The notes: generated by a model from the sequence alone, not told the origin. Shown: positions 51,784-62,011, numbered from the stretch's first letter. The stretch: 64,000 bases of DNA from Desulfomarina profundi (GCF_019703855.1 NZ_AP024086.1:2562501-2626500), one strand, 5' to 3'. A program made the numbers and translations.

Positions 51784-53057
51784 GATTCGAGACAGAAGCC
51801 ATCCACGCAGGACAGACAGTTGACGAACAGACCCTTTCCCGTGCGGTTCCCATATACCGGACAAGCGCCTATCTCTTTAAAAATACCGAACACGCCGCAA
51901 ATCTCTTTGCCCTGAAAGAGCTTGGAAATATCTATACCCGCCTCGGCAACCCCACCCAGGACATTCTCGAACAGCGCATGGCTGCCCTGGAAGGCGGTGC
52001 CGCAGCCCTGGCCCTTTCATCAGGTACTGCAGCTATCTATTATACACTCATCAACATTTGTGAGCAGGGAGACGAGGTGGTCTCCGCCAATACTCTTTAT
52101 GGCGGCACCTATTCCCAGTTTGATTCCATTCTGCCAAAATTCGGCATTACTGTACATATGGTTGACCCATCCAGGCCCGATAATTTCCGAAAGGCCATCA
52201 ACGACAGAACCAGGGCAATCTACTGCGAAACCCTCGGGAATCCGGCTCTGAACATGATTGACCTTGAAGCATTGGCAAAGATTGCGCAAGAATATCATCT
52301 CCCCCTGATTGTCGATTCCACCTTCACGCCACCCTGCCTTCTGCGCCCCTTCGAATATGGTGCGGATATCGTCATCCACTCCCTGACCAAATGGATCGGC
52401 GGACACGGTACATCCATCGGCGGGATCGTTGTTGACGGTGGAAAATTTGACTGGACCGACCCGAAGTTCACCCTGTTCAACGAACCGGACGAATCTTACC
52501 ATGGCCTGCGCTACAGCCGTGACCTGGGTGATCTCAACCCGGTGGCCTTTGCCCTGCGGATGCGCCTGGTTCCCTTGCGAAACCTCGGTGCCTGCATCTC
52601 TCCCGACAACTGCTGGGCCTTTCTCCAAGGCATGGAAACCCTCAGTCTGAGGATGGAACGTCACTCTGAAAATGCATTGAAAACAGCCGAATTTCTGAAC
52701 AGTCATCCCGCGGTGGAATGGGTCCACTACCCAGGTCTACCTGAGTGTCCATCCCATGAACTTGCCGTAAAATACCTGAAAAACGGCTTCGGCGGCATGG
52801 TAGTTTTCGGCATCAAAGGCGGTCTTGAGGCGGGCAGGAGATTTATCGATTCCCTGCAGCTCATCTCCCACCTGGCCAACGTGGGGGATGCAAAAAGCCT
52901 GGCTATTCATCCGGCATCAACAACCCACTCCCAGCTTTCCCCCGACCAGTTGAAAACAGGCGGGATCGATGAATCCATGGTTCGCCTCTCCATTGGCATA
53001 GAGCATATTGATGATATTACAGCAGATCTTGAACAGGCCCTGAAAAAAACAGCATGA
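51780..53057 (+). CDS. metY: O-acetylhomoserine sulfhydrylase (MetY)
   Basis: 425 residues of the Cys/Met PLP-dependent family. Motifs include TRLGNPTQDILEQRMAALEGG, LSSGTAAIYY, the PLP-Lys in IHSLTKWIGGHGTSIGG, and the C-terminal ATTHSQLSPDQL-type block (IHPASTTHSQLS). It forms homocysteine (or cysteine) from O-acetylhomoserine and sulfide, suiting a sulfide-rich anaerobe. Followed with 4-base overlap by MetX, which makes its substrate. Confidence 0.93.
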   Translation: MRFETEAIHAGQTVDEQTLSRAVPIYRTSAYLFKNTEHAANLFALKELGNIYTRLGNPTQDILEQRMAALEGGAAALALSSGTAAIYYTLINICEQGDEVVSANTLYGGTYSQFDSILPKFGITVHMVDPSRPDNFRKAINDRTRAIYCETLGNPALNMIDLEALAKIAQEYHLPLIVDSTFTPPCLLRPFEYGADIVIHSLTKWIGGHGTSIGGIVVDGGKFDWTDPKFTLFNEPDESYHGLRYSRDLGDLNPVAFALRMRLVPLRNLGACISPDNCWAFLQGMETLSLRMERHSENALKTAEFLNSHPAVEWVHYPGLPECPSHELAVKYLKNGFGGMVVFGIKGGLEAGRRFIDSLQLISHLANVGDAKSLAIHPASTTHSQLSPDQLKTGGIDESMVRLSIGIEHIDDITADLEQALKKTA

Positions 53058-54193
53058 TGGAAGCAAAAAAAGACAGACAGTTTTATACCTATGCTTTTCC
53101 ACCCGAAAAAATGATCCTTGAAAGCGGAGCGGAGTTGGGTCCGGTAACCGTGGCCTATGAAACATGGGGGAATCTGACAGAAAAAAAAGATAATGCCATC
53201 CTCCTCGCCCACGCCTTTACCGGTGACTCCCATGTCACGGAAAACCTGAAAAAAGGCGAGGAGGACAAACAGGTCAGACCCGGCTGGTGGGAGTTCATGG
53301 TCGGGCCGGGCAAGGGCATTGACACTGATAAATATTTTGTTATCTGCGCAAATATCCTGGGAAGCTGCATGGGTTCCACCGGCCCCGGTTCCCCTGCCCC
53401 GGACACGGGAAAACCCTACGGACTTGATTTCCCCATGGTCACCATCGGCGACATGGTCGACACCCAGAAAGCACTTCTTGACCACCTGGGTATACAGCAA
53501 CTTCACGCGGTTATCGGTGGTTCAGTGGGTGGAATGCAGGTGCTGGAATGGTCTGTACGCTATCCTGAAATGGTGCGATGTGCCGTCCCCATTGCCACAA
53601 CCATGCGTCATTCGGCCCTGGCCATCGCTTTTAATGAGATAGCCAGACAGTCAATCATGGCAGACCCGAACTGGAATAACGGCAACTACTACGACACCGG
53701 CAAAAAACCGGACATGGGTCTGGCCGTTGCCCGGATGATCGGCCATGTAACCTACCTTTCAGACGAGGCCATGAGACGTAAGTTCGGCAGGCGGCTGCAG
53801 GACAAGGAGACCTTCTCCTTCGGCTTCGACGTGGACTTTCAGGTGGAAAGCTACCTGCGCCATCAGGGAAATAAATTCGTGGCCAGATTTGATGCAAACT
53901 CACTGCTGTATATCACCAAGGCAGCTGATTACTTTGATGTGGTGGCCAGAATGAATCACTCCGGCCCGGTCAACAACAGGGATCAAAATATTATAAAATA
54001 TCTTGTAATATCTTACACATCTGACTGGCTTTACCCCACATACCAGGCAAAAGAGCTGATAAGAACCTTAAAACGCTCGGGCCAGGATGTGAGTTTTTGC
54101 GAAATAGAGGCAGACTGCGGTCACGACGCCTTTCTTATTCCCGATGAAAGACTGACACATCTGATAGGAGGGTTCCTCGATGGGGTTGACTGA
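53054..54193 (+). CDS. metX: Homoserine O-acetyltransferase
   Basis: 379 residues, alpha/beta-hydrolase fold. Nucleophile in VIGGSVGGMQVLEW; catalytic Asp near YTSDWLYPT and His in ADCGHDAF at the C-terminus; HAFTGDSHV and PGKGIDTDKYFVICAN are family blocks. It acetylates homoserine for MetY. Its 3' end overlaps metW by 14 bases; MetX-MetW pairs are common in proteobacteria, where MetW is needed for activity. Confidence 0.95.
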   Translation: MMEAKKDRQFYTYAFPPEKMILESGAELGPVTVAYETWGNLTEKKDNAILLAHAFTGDSHVTENLKKGEEDKQVRPGWWEFMVGPGKGIDTDKYFVICANILGSCMGSTGPGSPAPDTGKPYGLDFPMVTIGDMVDTQKALLDHLGIQQLHAVIGGSVGGMQVLEWSVRYPEMVRCAVPIATTMRHSALAIAFNEIARQSIMADPNWNNGNYYDTGKKPDMGLAVARMIGHVTYLSDEAMRRKFGRRLQDKETFSFGFDVDFQVESYLRHQGNKFVARFDANSLLYITKAADYFDVVARMNHSGPVNNRDQNIIKYLVISYTSDWLYPTYQAKELIRTLKRSGQDVSFCEIEADCGHDAFLIPDERLTHLIGGFLDGVD

Positions 54194-54803
54194 AAATATC
54201 CGTTTTGATCTGCAGATCATCGGCTCCATCATCAGACCCGGGAGCAAGGTGCTTGACCTCGGTTGCGGCAATGGAGATCTGCTGGCCTGGCTGGAAAAAA
54301 ACAAGAACATTCGCGGAACGGGAATTGAACAGAACGAAGAACGGGCCGCCTGCTGCATCGCCCGCGGCCTCAGCGTCCTCCAGGGCGACCTCAATGAAGA
54401 GGTGGATGATTACCCGGACTGCAGTTTTGATTATGTCATCCTCAGCCAGACCCTGCAGCAGGTCTTTGAACCGGCAAAACTGCTCCACTCCCTGGCCCGG
54501 ATTGGCGGCAAGGTCATCGTCAGCTTTCCAAATTTCAGCCACTATTCCATCAGGGCCCAGCTTTTTTTCAAGGGGATTGCCCCCAGAAGTGACCAACTTC
54601 CCTACTCCTGGTATGACTCTCCCAATATTCGGGTCATCACACTCAAGGATTTCAGGAAGTTTTCCAGGGACGTCGGCTATACCATCGTCCGGGAAACTGC
54701 CATTAACACCAACCCGCAGAACCATATGGGCCATGTCGTCCGGTTTCTGACCGATTTACGGGCAACATACGGTATTTTTGTGATCGAAAAACAACACGAG
54801 TAA
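54180..54803 (+). CDS. metW: MetW methyltransferase-fold protein
   Basis: 207 residues with [19 protein letters not shown] (SAM-binding motif I) and [26 protein letters not shown], followed by [11 protein letters not shown]. It belongs to the MetW family, which accompanies MetX and affects its activity. SAM binding is expected; a methylation substrate is not known. Confidence 0.9.
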   Translation: MGLTENIRFDLQIIGSIIRPGSKVLDLGCGNGDLLAWLEKNKNIRGTGIEQNEERAACCIARGLSVLQGDLNEEVDDYPDCSFDYVILSQTLQQVFEPAKLLHSLARIGGKVIVSFPNFSHYSIRAQLFFKGIAPRSDQLPYSWYDSPNIRVITLKDFRKFSRDVGYTIVRETAINTNPQNHMGHVVRFLTDLRATYGIFVIEKQHE

Positions 54804-54810
54804 AAAAATC

Positions 54811-55785
54811 ATGTCACAACAAGCGAAACCATTTTCCGACACAGTATTCCCCACCCCTCAATGTGACCATGTCCTGACCACGAATGCAAGCAGGCACGAC
54901 AAGGTACCCGGTGTGGTGAAAAAGTTGCTCAACTCATGGTCCACCAAGGATTGTTACGATCATATCAGCCCGGTATCCATCCCATCCCAGGAGAAAATCG
55001 TCGAAATTGTCCTGCAGGCGAGGCGAATACTCTTCCCCGGCTATTTCACCCGGACAAAACTACACGCTGCCAATCTGGAATATTATATCGGCAAACAGAC
55101 TACGGACCTCTACGACAAAGTGGTGGAGCAGATCACCATGGCTATCCGCCATGACTGCAGACGCAACAACCTGCCATGCACTAACTGTGACGAACAGAGC
55201 CATCGCAAGGGACTCGCCATTATTGAATCACTGCCCGGAATTGCAGCCATTCTGGCAACGGATATCCGGGCGGCTCTGGATGGAGATCCCGCTACCATGA
55301 GTCCGGACGAGGTCATTTTCTGCTATCCCGGGCTGCTGGCAACCCTGATTTTTCGTATTGCCCATGAATTCTACCTGCTGGATATACCAGTCATCCCAAG
55401 AATCATGACAGAATATGCACACAGCATCACCGGCATAGATATTCATCCAGGTGCAACCATCGGCCCCGGTTTTTTTATCGACCACGGCACGGGCGTTGTT
55501 ATCGGGGAAACAACAGTTATCGGCAAAAATGTCCGTATCTACCAGGGTGTTACCCTGGGCGCGCTCTCCCTTCCACGGGATGCGGGGGAAAAAATGCGCA
55601 ACATGAAGCGTCATCCGACAATTGAAGACAATGTAATTATTTACGCAAACACCACCATTCTCGGAGGAAAAACGGTAATCGGAGAGGGATCCATCATCGG
55701 CGGAAATATCTGGCTGACGGAAAGTGTGGCTACGAATACAAAGGTGCTGTTGAAACGCCCTGAACTGATTTACTCCGAATCATAA
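54811..55785 (+). CDS. cysE: Serine O-acetyltransferase (long, EpsC-type)
   Basis: 324 residues. The first 190 residues are helical with several Cys ([10 protein letters not shown]); the last 130 form a left-handed beta-helix of hexapeptides: [64 protein letters not shown]. It makes O-acetylserine for the cysteine synthase encoded next. The extended N-terminus separates it from the 270-residue enteric CysE. Confidence 0.9.
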   Translation: MSQQAKPFSDTVFPTPQCDHVLTTNASRHDKVPGVVKKLLNSWSTKDCYDHISPVSIPSQEKIVEIVLQARRILFPGYFTRTKLHAANLEYYIGKQTTDLYDKVVEQITMAIRHDCRRNNLPCTNCDEQSHRKGLAIIESLPGIAAILATDIRAALDGDPATMSPDEVIFCYPGLLATLIFRIAHEFYLLDIPVIPRIMTEYAHSITGIDIHPGATIGPGFFIDHGTGVVIGETTVIGKNVRIYQGVTLGALSLPRDAGEKMRNMKRHPTIEDNVIIYANTTILGGKTVIGEGSIIGGNIWLTESVATNTKVLLKRPELIYSES

Positions 55786-55826
55786 TTTTTTCTTCTCACA
55801 TCTATAAAACACAAGAGGTTCAAGCC

Positions 55827-56744
55827 ATGACCATTCAATTGACTGCCAGTTTCGGGAATACCCCCCTTCTTGACCTGTCCAACTTTTCAGCAGGTACAGG
55901 CGCTTTTATCCTTGGCAAGCAGGAATCGAGAAACCCCATGGGCAGCGTTAAATGCCGTATTGCCGTGGCCATGATCGAGGCTGCGGAAAAAAATGGCCAG
56001 ATTTCAAATAATACGACAATCATAGAACCCACCAGCGGTAATACCGGACTGGGCCTGGCCTTTGTCTGCGCGGCAAAAAATCTGAAACTTGTTCTCACCA
56101 TGCCTGAGAGCATGAGCGTTGAACGGAGAAAACTTCTCACCCACCTGGGAGCGAAACTGGTTCTCACCCCCGCCGCAGATGGCATGAAAGGAGCCATAGC
56201 TGCCGCTGAGCAACTCCTGAGGGAAACCAAAGACAGTTTTATGCCTGATCAGTTCACAAATCCGGCAAACCCCGAGATTCACAGGAAGACCACCGCAGAG
56301 GAAATCTGGCGGGATACTGAAGGGAAAATTGATATCTTTATCGCGGGAGTTGGTACAGGCGGGACCATTACCGGCGTATCCGAAGTACTGAAAAAGAAGA
56401 ATCCAGACCTGCAGACCATCGCTGTTGAACCGGAGGACTCGCCGGTCCTGTCGGGAGGAAAACCGGGTCCGCATAAGATTCAGGGCATTGGTGCCGGCTT
56501 TATTCCGGCCATTCTCAATACGGAAATTATTGACGAGATCATACAGGTCAGTAACGATAACGCCTTTGCAACCGCCAGAAAACTGGCAACCAGCGAAGGT
56601 GTTCTCTGCGGAATCTCCAGTGGTGCCGCTGGGTGGGCAGGGCTGGAAGTTGCAAAGCGTCCGGAAAACAAAGGTAAAAACATTGTCATCATTCTTCCGG
56701 ATACGGGAGAGAGGTATCTCAGCACACCTTTGGTTATTGAATAA
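55827..56744 (+). CDS. cysK: Cysteine synthase A
   Basis: 305 residues of O-acetylserine sulfhydrylase. PLP-Lys in [14 protein letters not shown], substrate loop [14 protein letters not shown], phosphate loop [14 protein letters not shown] and the C-terminal SSGAAGWAG. It condenses O-acetylserine with sulfide. It follows the acetyltransferase gene by 41 bases; the two enzymes usually associate. The gap contains AGAGG before the ATG. Confidence 0.94.
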   Translation: MTIQLTASFGNTPLLDLSNFSAGTGAFILGKQESRNPMGSVKCRIAVAMIEAAEKNGQISNNTTIIEPTSGNTGLGLAFVCAAKNLKLVLTMPESMSVERRKLLTHLGAKLVLTPAADGMKGAIAAAEQLLRETKDSFMPDQFTNPANPEIHRKTTAEEIWRDTEGKIDIFIAGVGTGGTITGVSEVLKKKNPDLQTIAVEPEDSPVLSGGKPGPHKIQGIGAGFIPAILNTEIIDEIIQVSNDNAFATARKLATSEGVLCGISSGAAGWAGLEVAKRPENKGKNIVIILPDTGERYLSTPLVIE

Positions 56745-56798
56745 GTATACTGAATAAATTACAATCAGGAGCCAATTCAATATCCAGAGGCAGAAGTC

Positions 56799-57692
56799 AT
56801 CGAAACAAGGCAACTGAAAATATTCATATCGGTCTATAAAAACAAGAGTTTCACCAGGGCAGCAGAAGAGCTGTATACCAGCCAACCGACAATCAGCGAA
56901 CACATCCGCAACCTGGAAGAACAGCTTGACTGCAGACTCTTTGACCGACTCGGCAGATCCATCCTGCCCACGGCGGAGGCTGAAATGCTCTACCCGCGGG
57001 CTCTCACCATCCTGGAAGACCTCACGCGGCTTGAAGAAGAAATCATGTCTGTCGGAAAATCCGTTTCCGGCAGACTGCTGCTCGGTGCCTCGACCATACC
57101 GGGGGCGTATATCCTCCCCCGGCTTGCCGCAGCATTCAAAAACAACTATTCAGAGATTTCCTTTGAAATCAGGATAAGCGATTCAGCCGCAGTTGTGCAA
57201 AGTGTCCTGGACAACGATCTGTTGCTAGGCATTGTTGGGGCAAAATTGAAGGCAAAGTCTCTTCAATATCATGTACTGACGGAGGACGAACTCGTCCTGA
57301 TAGCCGCCGAAAAAAACCCGGTCCCCGATACAATTTCCCCCAAAGAACTCTGCAGCCACCCCTTTATCATGAGAGAACGCGGCTCAGGTACACGACGGAC
57401 TATCGAATCTATTCTGGAACAATCTCACCTGACCACAGGCGATCTCAACACCAGTGCTACCCTGGGATCCAGCACCGCAGTCAAGGAAGCGGTCAAGGCC
57501 GACCTGGGTCTCTCCTTTATTTCACGCTACGCCATCCGGGACGAGCTGAAGAGAGGGTGCATTAAAACCATCAACATTCCGGGTCTCGACATGAAAAGGG
57601 CCTTTTATGTTGTGCTCTCAAATAAACGCACCCTGCCCCATCACTACAACGTTTTTCTGCAGGCCATCTTAACTACTGAATCTACTGACTGA
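56799..57692 (+). CDS. LysR-family regulator without a canonical start codon
   Basis: 297 residues if read from the ATC at 56799-56801 (ETRQLKIFISVYKNKSFTRAAEELYTSQPTISEHIRNLEEQL is a standard LysR helix-turn-helix beginning). The effector domain follows (VSGRLLLGASTIPGAYILPRLAAAF, FIMRERGSGTRRTIE). No ATG, GTG or TTG occurs in frame before the helix-turn-helix; an AGAGG lies 8 bases before the ATC. Either ATC is a rare start or one base is wrong. It closes the sulfur operon and may regulate it. The next in-frame ATG (56985) would cut off the DNA-binding domain. Confidence 0.82.
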   Translation: METRQLKIFISVYKNKSFTRAAEELYTSQPTISEHIRNLEEQLDCRLFDRLGRSILPTAEAEMLYPRALTILEDLTRLEEEIMSVGKSVSGRLLLGASTIPGAYILPRLAAAFKNNYSEISFEIRISDSAAVVQSVLDNDLLLGIVGAKLKAKSLQYHVLTEDELVLIAAEKNPVPDTISPKELCSHPFIMRERGSGTRRTIESILEQSHLTTGDLNTSATLGSSTAVKEAVKADLGLSFISRYAIRDELKRGCIKTINIPGLDMKRAFYVVLSNKRTLPHHYNVFLQAILTTESTD

Positions 57693-57933
57693 CCTCTTTT
57701 TTTATCGTACCGTCCACCTGGGCTATGACGTCGTTGATCCCGGCTGCAATAAGGTCGGGTTTCAGAGCAAGTTTCAGCTTTTTGGCCCCCCTGGCATCAA
57801 CAAAGGTATTTTCATAACGGACACCAGTTTTTTTTATAATTTTAAAGGTCTTGTCAAATAACACGAAATGATAGCTCAACACACCGTATCCAGCGGCGGC
57901 TGCTATCACCAGCATCAAGATTATCTTCTTCAT
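57682..57933 (-). CDS. Small secreted/anchored protein of unknown function
   Basis: 83 residues with a signal segment (IILMLVIAAAAGYGVLSY) and a mature part VLFDKTFKIIKKTGVRYENTFVDARGAKKLKLALKPDL. No family recognised. A ribosome site AAGGAGATGGAATG suits the ATG. It converges on the LysR gene with an 11-base overlap. Confidence 0.65.
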   Translation of the reverse strand: MKKIILMLVIAAAAGYGVLSYHFVLFDKTFKIIKKTGVRYENTFVDARGAKKLKLALKPDLIAAGINDVIAQVDGTIKKEVSQ

Positions 57934-58230
57934 TCCATCTCCTTACATTATTGATATTATTTTATATTGTCTTTCCAGAAATAAAGCGCATACTTGTTCA
58001 TTATGAGAGTATTTGCAATTTTCCTTTAAAAACCTTACAGAAAATTTACTCCATACCTCTTTCCATCCAATCCTCCATTCAAAACTATTTTTTTTATATG
58101 AACCATTTTTGCACGGTCGTGTGCAAAAAATGGTTCGTATCTTTATTATTTTACTGACAAATCGCTCTCAAATACTCAAATAGCCGAATAGTGTTTACCG
58201 GCACGATTTATGCTACAGACAGTATTGATT

Positions 58231-58274
58231 TTTACTGCAGAAAACTTTGAGCCTGGCGCCGCCTGAACTGATGA
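58231..58274. repeat. 44-bp fragment of the composite repeat in a 438-base gap
   Basis: TTTACTGCAGAAAACTTTGAG followed by CGCCGCCTGAACTGATGA matches the 44-bp segments at 40845-40888 and (inverted) 62996-63039, with several changes. A separate hairpin GAACCATTTTT-GCAC/GTGC-AAAAAATGGTTC lies at 58100-58135. The rest of 57934-58371 has no credible gene and carries the leader of the Cache-protein gene (AGGGGG before ATG). Confidence 0.7.
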
Positions 58275-58371
58275 AAAATACGGGCGGCCTGAGTTTCATG
58301 GGTAGACAGATAAAAAATTCAATGTGAAAGCTATCTGGTGCCTGCATATCAAATTTAACAGGGGGAATCTT

Positions 58372-58746
58372 ATGAAACAAATGACTGTAGCTCTTTTCGC
58401 CACAATTGTACTGCTTTTCGCAACCGGGTCATGGGCTGTCAACAAAGCAGAAATCAGCGAAAATGTGAACAGTGTGGCCGCCGCAATCAATAATGGTAAA
58501 GCAGCCGGAACTTTTAAATCTGATACCTTTACTCCTTATGTTTTTATTCTGGAAAAGGAAGGAAAACTCCTTGTACACCCGTCACTGGCAGGAGAAAGCC
58601 TGAAAGTGAAAGCCCCGCCAGTCTATGCCGCACTGGCAAAAGCGACTCCGGAAGGTGTCTGGGTTCAGTATAAATGGAAAGGCAAAACAAAAAATACTTA
58701 CGCCAAAATGACGAAAAACAATCTCATCATCGGCAGTGGTTATTGA
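58372..58746 (+). CDS. Exported single-Cache-domain-like protein
   Basis: 124 residues: signal peptide (VALFATIVLLFATGSWAV) and a mature domain resembling half of a Cache sensor domain (YVFILEKEGKLLVHPSLAGESL, WVQYKWKGKTKNTYAKM, LIIGSGY). Cache domains bind small ligands in chemoreceptors; here no transmembrane or output part follows, so it may be a free periplasmic binding protein. The start is the ATG after AGGGGG. A MITE begins 33 bases after its stop. Confidence 0.75.
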   Translation: MKQMTVALFATIVLLFATGSWAVNKAEISENVNSVAAAINNGKAAGTFKSDTFTPYVFILEKEGKLLVHPSLAGESLKVKAPPVYAALAKATPEGVWVQYKWKGKTKNTYAKMTKNNLIIGSGY

Positions 58747-58779
58747 CCTGCATAACTTGGCCGAACAATTGTTTAGAAA

Positions 58780-58939
58780 GTGTCTGTCCAGAAATGAGAT
58801 TTTTTGTTCGAGTTCAGGTAAGCGAAGACTCCGAGGAGCATAGGAAAATAAAAAGCGCAGCATATTAGGCATATGTGAGCAATTTTACTTTTCGTAGCGA
58901 CGCAGAAATCGGGCAAAAAAGTCATTTATGGACAGGCAC
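58780..58939. mobile_element. 160-bp MITE with target duplication
   Basis: Inverted ends GTGTCTGTCCAGAAATGA and GTGCCTGTCCATAAATGA (reverse complement of the right end) agree at 16 of 18. The flanks TAGAAA (58774-58779) and TAGAAA (58940-58945) are identical, a 6-bp (or 7-bp, if the next G is counted) target duplication. No coding capacity. It is unrelated in sequence to the 162-bp MITE. Confidence 0.87.
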
Positions 58940-58981
58940 TAGAAAGTACCGCGAGCCGGTCCTGCCCTGGATCGGCTTTTT

Positions 58982-60278
58982 TTATTGTGATGTCAGCTCA
59001 GGATTTCTGCATTTTCTGCCGGCTATAATATAGGCGAGCACAGAAACAAGAATCAGAAAACCGAATGTCTGCACACTCTTTGTCTTGAGGATGAATACTA
59101 TGCTCACAATGATGGCCGCGCTGGCCATGAAAAACAGCGGCTTGGGTATCTGCTTCAGGATTATTCGCCCGAAATGAGCAAAACAGATATGGCTGACCAT
59201 AAGGCCAATAGAAAGGGCTGAAATTATCCATAAGCCGACAGGTGGAGCAACCAGTGCCGCACCGAGTACAATCAAGGCTCCTGCAGGACTTGGAAGACCA
59301 TTGAAAACACCATCGGGCAAATCATCCCGCTTCTTGTCCACCACAACAAAACGAATCAACCGGAAAGCGACACCGATAATAAACGCACTTGCAAAAAAAC
59401 CAGCAAGACTCCCACCGGATTGCCAGATGACATAAGCCGGAGCAAGCCCGAAACTGACCAGATCGGCAACATCATCCATATATGGTCCGTATTTTGTGCC
59501 CCCATGCTTTTCCGCCATTCTACCGTCAAACAGATCAAACAACTGCCCGATTATGATAACACAGATCGCCCAGGCAAAGTGGTTGTTGTGGGTGAACACA
59601 AGGCTCGTGATGCCGCAGAAGAAATTAAGCGTTGAAAGAATATCGGCATACAGCCAGTTGGGAATGAATTTACAGACAACCGAGGCCGTGGAAAGAACAA
59701 TACAGGCCACCAACACCTCATCCCCCACATTGATAACCCCGTGGTCTTATCAAGAAGAGCGCAGAAGATGACCAGGGCAAAACAGAGTATTGCCTTAATC
59801 TTACCAAAATTATTTGCCGCACCGGAAATTTCAAGATAGGAAAGGATACGCCTGGCGAAAAATTGTCCCACAAATTCTATTCCCACCAGGATCCAGACAA
59901 GTTTTACCGAAATAATACCGAGATATGCATAACCGACAAGTGGGGGCAGATACGTCAGCTTGTCGCACATGGGATCCAGCCATTCCCCCAGCGCGTGATA
60001 AGATTACAACTCCGCGCCACCAGGCCGTCCACACCGTCCAGCACCGCGGCCAGGGTAAAAATAAGAATGGCTGCGATCTGAAAATGAAATATAAAGTAAA
60101 ATATGAAGGCAACCAACGCCATGCCTGCCCGCCAGTAACAGATTGCATTGGGATGCAGCAACCACTGATGTGCCAGGATATAATCCTGCACCGATTTCTT
60201 CTTCACCATCCTGGAGGACCAGTAATAAAATGCGAGCCCCATGGACGACGCGAAAAGAATGACCAGAAACCTTTGCAT
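58982..60278 (-). pseudogene. Tandem two-domain CDP-alcohol phosphatidyltransferase, frameshifted twice in this sequence
   Basis: Three frame segments form one membrane protein of about 430 residues. Domain 1 has the complete CDP-alcohol motif (LDGVDGLVARSCNLITRWG then EWLDPMCDK in the next frame). Domain 2 has LFDLFDGRMAEKHGG and YMDDVADLVSFG, with Glu where Arg is usual. The breaks are at C5 59985-59989 and C4 59737-59740; each is repaired by one base. Family enzymes make phosphatidylglycerol phosphate or phosphatidylserine. Domain 1 looks PgsA-like and domain 2 PssA-like, so one chain might make two head groups, or one domain is structural. Confidence 0.8.
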
Positions 60279-60433
60279 AACACTCTCAAAACTGGAAGAA
60301 ATTCACCGGGAAACCCCGGGGTAAGGTACACTGTATCTGCCCCTCTTTACCACTTTGACAGCAAAATGTCCATTTTTGTCCAACGCTCATGGAGCCAGGT
60401 ACAATTATTTTGATAATTTCTCTTTCCAGGTAA

Positions 60434-62011
60434 TCAGAAATTCCGCCCTCCGAGCCTGGAGCGGCCAACTTTCACCCTTCCCCCGTGGGCCTCAACAATC
60501 TGTTTTACGATTGCCAGGCCAAGACCATAGCCACCTGTACCACGGTCCCGACTGGGATCGAGGCGAGTAAAGGGATCAAAAATGATGTCAAATGATTCCG
60601 CAGCAATACCTGCCCCATCGTCCTCCACGCGGAGTTGAAATTCTCCATCATTGCAGCCCAGGTGAATATGAACAGTATGCCTTGCATAACGGCATCCGTT
60701 CTGAATCAGGTTGCCAAGAGCCCGTGCCATAAGCCTGGGATCCATACAGTTTACAGGATTAGAAGGTACTTCCGCATCCAGGCTCATTCCCACGTTTTTG
60801 TCGCCGCAATTCTGTTTATGGCGCAGAATCTGCTCTTTCAGCCATTTCCTGAGTTCCACAGGTGCATATTCAATGGCTTTACGGTCAACATCCATACGGG
60901 CATAGGAGAGGAGTTCTCCGAGCATGTCATCAAGCTCGTCAATGTCTGTGTTCATTGATTCCAGATACCGTTTACGCGCGGATGCGTCATCAGTTTTCTG
61001 AAGCATCTCAATGCTGAATCGCAGTCGGGAAACAGGAGTCCGCAGTTCATGGGAAACAGCCCGGGTCAGTTCCTTATGGGACGCAATCAATTGCTGAATA
61101 TGAGATGCCATGCCGTTAAAGGCTTTCAAGATGTTTTTGACCGTGGAATGGCTGGAATACTTAATTCGGGTCTGCAACTGACCTTCACCAACAAGCTGGG
61201 ATGCATGTTGCAGCTTCCTTAAATCCCGCCAGACAGGTCTCAAAAACAACCAGACCATAAAACCCATGAGAAAACCGAGTGCACCAAGAAACACCTGGTC
61301 AGCAAATTTCAAAACCAGTGGCTGTTTCAATGGGCCAATTTTGAGCACATAATCACTTTCCGGGATAAGAGTATAAATTCGATCCAGGTAGTTTTCATAA
61401 AAAATGATAGTGCCCTGTTTTTTGAGTCTTTTTAAGTCCTCTGATTTGATATCAATCTTTTTCAGCGTAACCAGAGAAAGTGGCAGCTCATACTTCCTGC
61501 CAACTGTTTTAAGAACCTCCTGCCATTCTTCCTCAGGTTTTGCCAGTAGATTGTCAGTTATTATTGCCAGGGGACCGGCTACAACTCGCCTCAGATATTC
61601 AATGTCTGTTTCCCTGCTGCTCTGTTCCAGGTCCAATTTCCAGACATTTTTGGCGTCAGCCGATAAATGATAGAGAATATCTTCATGGGCCGGATCCGGT
61701 ACAAATTGACCCTTCTCAAGATTCTGTTTTGCATCCAGCGGCAGATGAACATTGCAAATATCCAGCAATTCCAAGCCAAAAAGAAACTGCTCCTGCAACT
61801 TTCTCAGTTTATCTTTTCTGTCCTCACCTTTGTGGTTTCCCTCATTTTCCAGAAAGTCATCAAGCATAAGAACTATCGGTTTGAATGCTTCCCTGCCTTG
61901 GTTTTCAAGAAAAGATGAAAACAGCGGATCAAGCACATAGCTGATATTAAAAAGAAAAATAGAGGTGAGAATAAAAACAGGTGCGAATAACTGCAGAAAT
62001 AAACGGGTCAT
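60434..62011 (-). CDS. RstB-like sensor histidine kinase
   Basis: 525 residues. N-terminal helix (FLQLFAPVFILTSIFLFNISYV), periplasmic domain of about 200 residues (NILLFQ-type acidic region, VDLEQSSRE-like), second helix (VFLGALGFLMGFMVWLFL), HAMP, HisKA with AVSHELRTPVSRLRF, and ATPase motifs (NLIQNGCRYA, VEDDGAGIAAES, GTGGYGLGLAIVKQIV). The extra-cytoplasmic part resembles RstB. It overlaps its regulator by 4 bases. The 155 bases downstream (60279-60433) hold nothing recognisable. Confidence 0.9.
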   Translation of the reverse strand: MTRLFLQLFAPVFILTSIFLFNISYVLDPLFSSFLENQGREAFKPIVLMLDDFLENEGNHKGEDRKDKLRKLQEQFLFGLELLDICNVHLPLDAKQNLEKGQFVPDPAHEDILYHLSADAKNVWKLDLEQSSRETDIEYLRRVVAGPLAIITDNLLAKPEEEWQEVLKTVGRKYELPLSLVTLKKIDIKSEDLKRLKKQGTIIFYENYLDRIYTLIPESDYVLKIGPLKQPLVLKFADQVFLGALGFLMGFMVWLFLRPVWRDLRKLQHASQLVGEGQLQTRIKYSSHSTVKNILKAFNGMASHIQQLIASHKELTRAVSHELRTPVSRLRFSIEMLQKTDDASARKRYLESMNTDIDELDDMLGELLSYARMDVDRKAIEYAPVELRKWLKEQILRHKQNCGDKNVGMSLDAEVPSNPVNCMDPRLMARALGNLIQNGCRYARHTVHIHLGCNDGEFQLRVEDDGAGIAAESFDIIFDPFTRLDPSRDRGTGGYGLGLAIVKQIVEAHGGRVKVGRSRLGGRNF

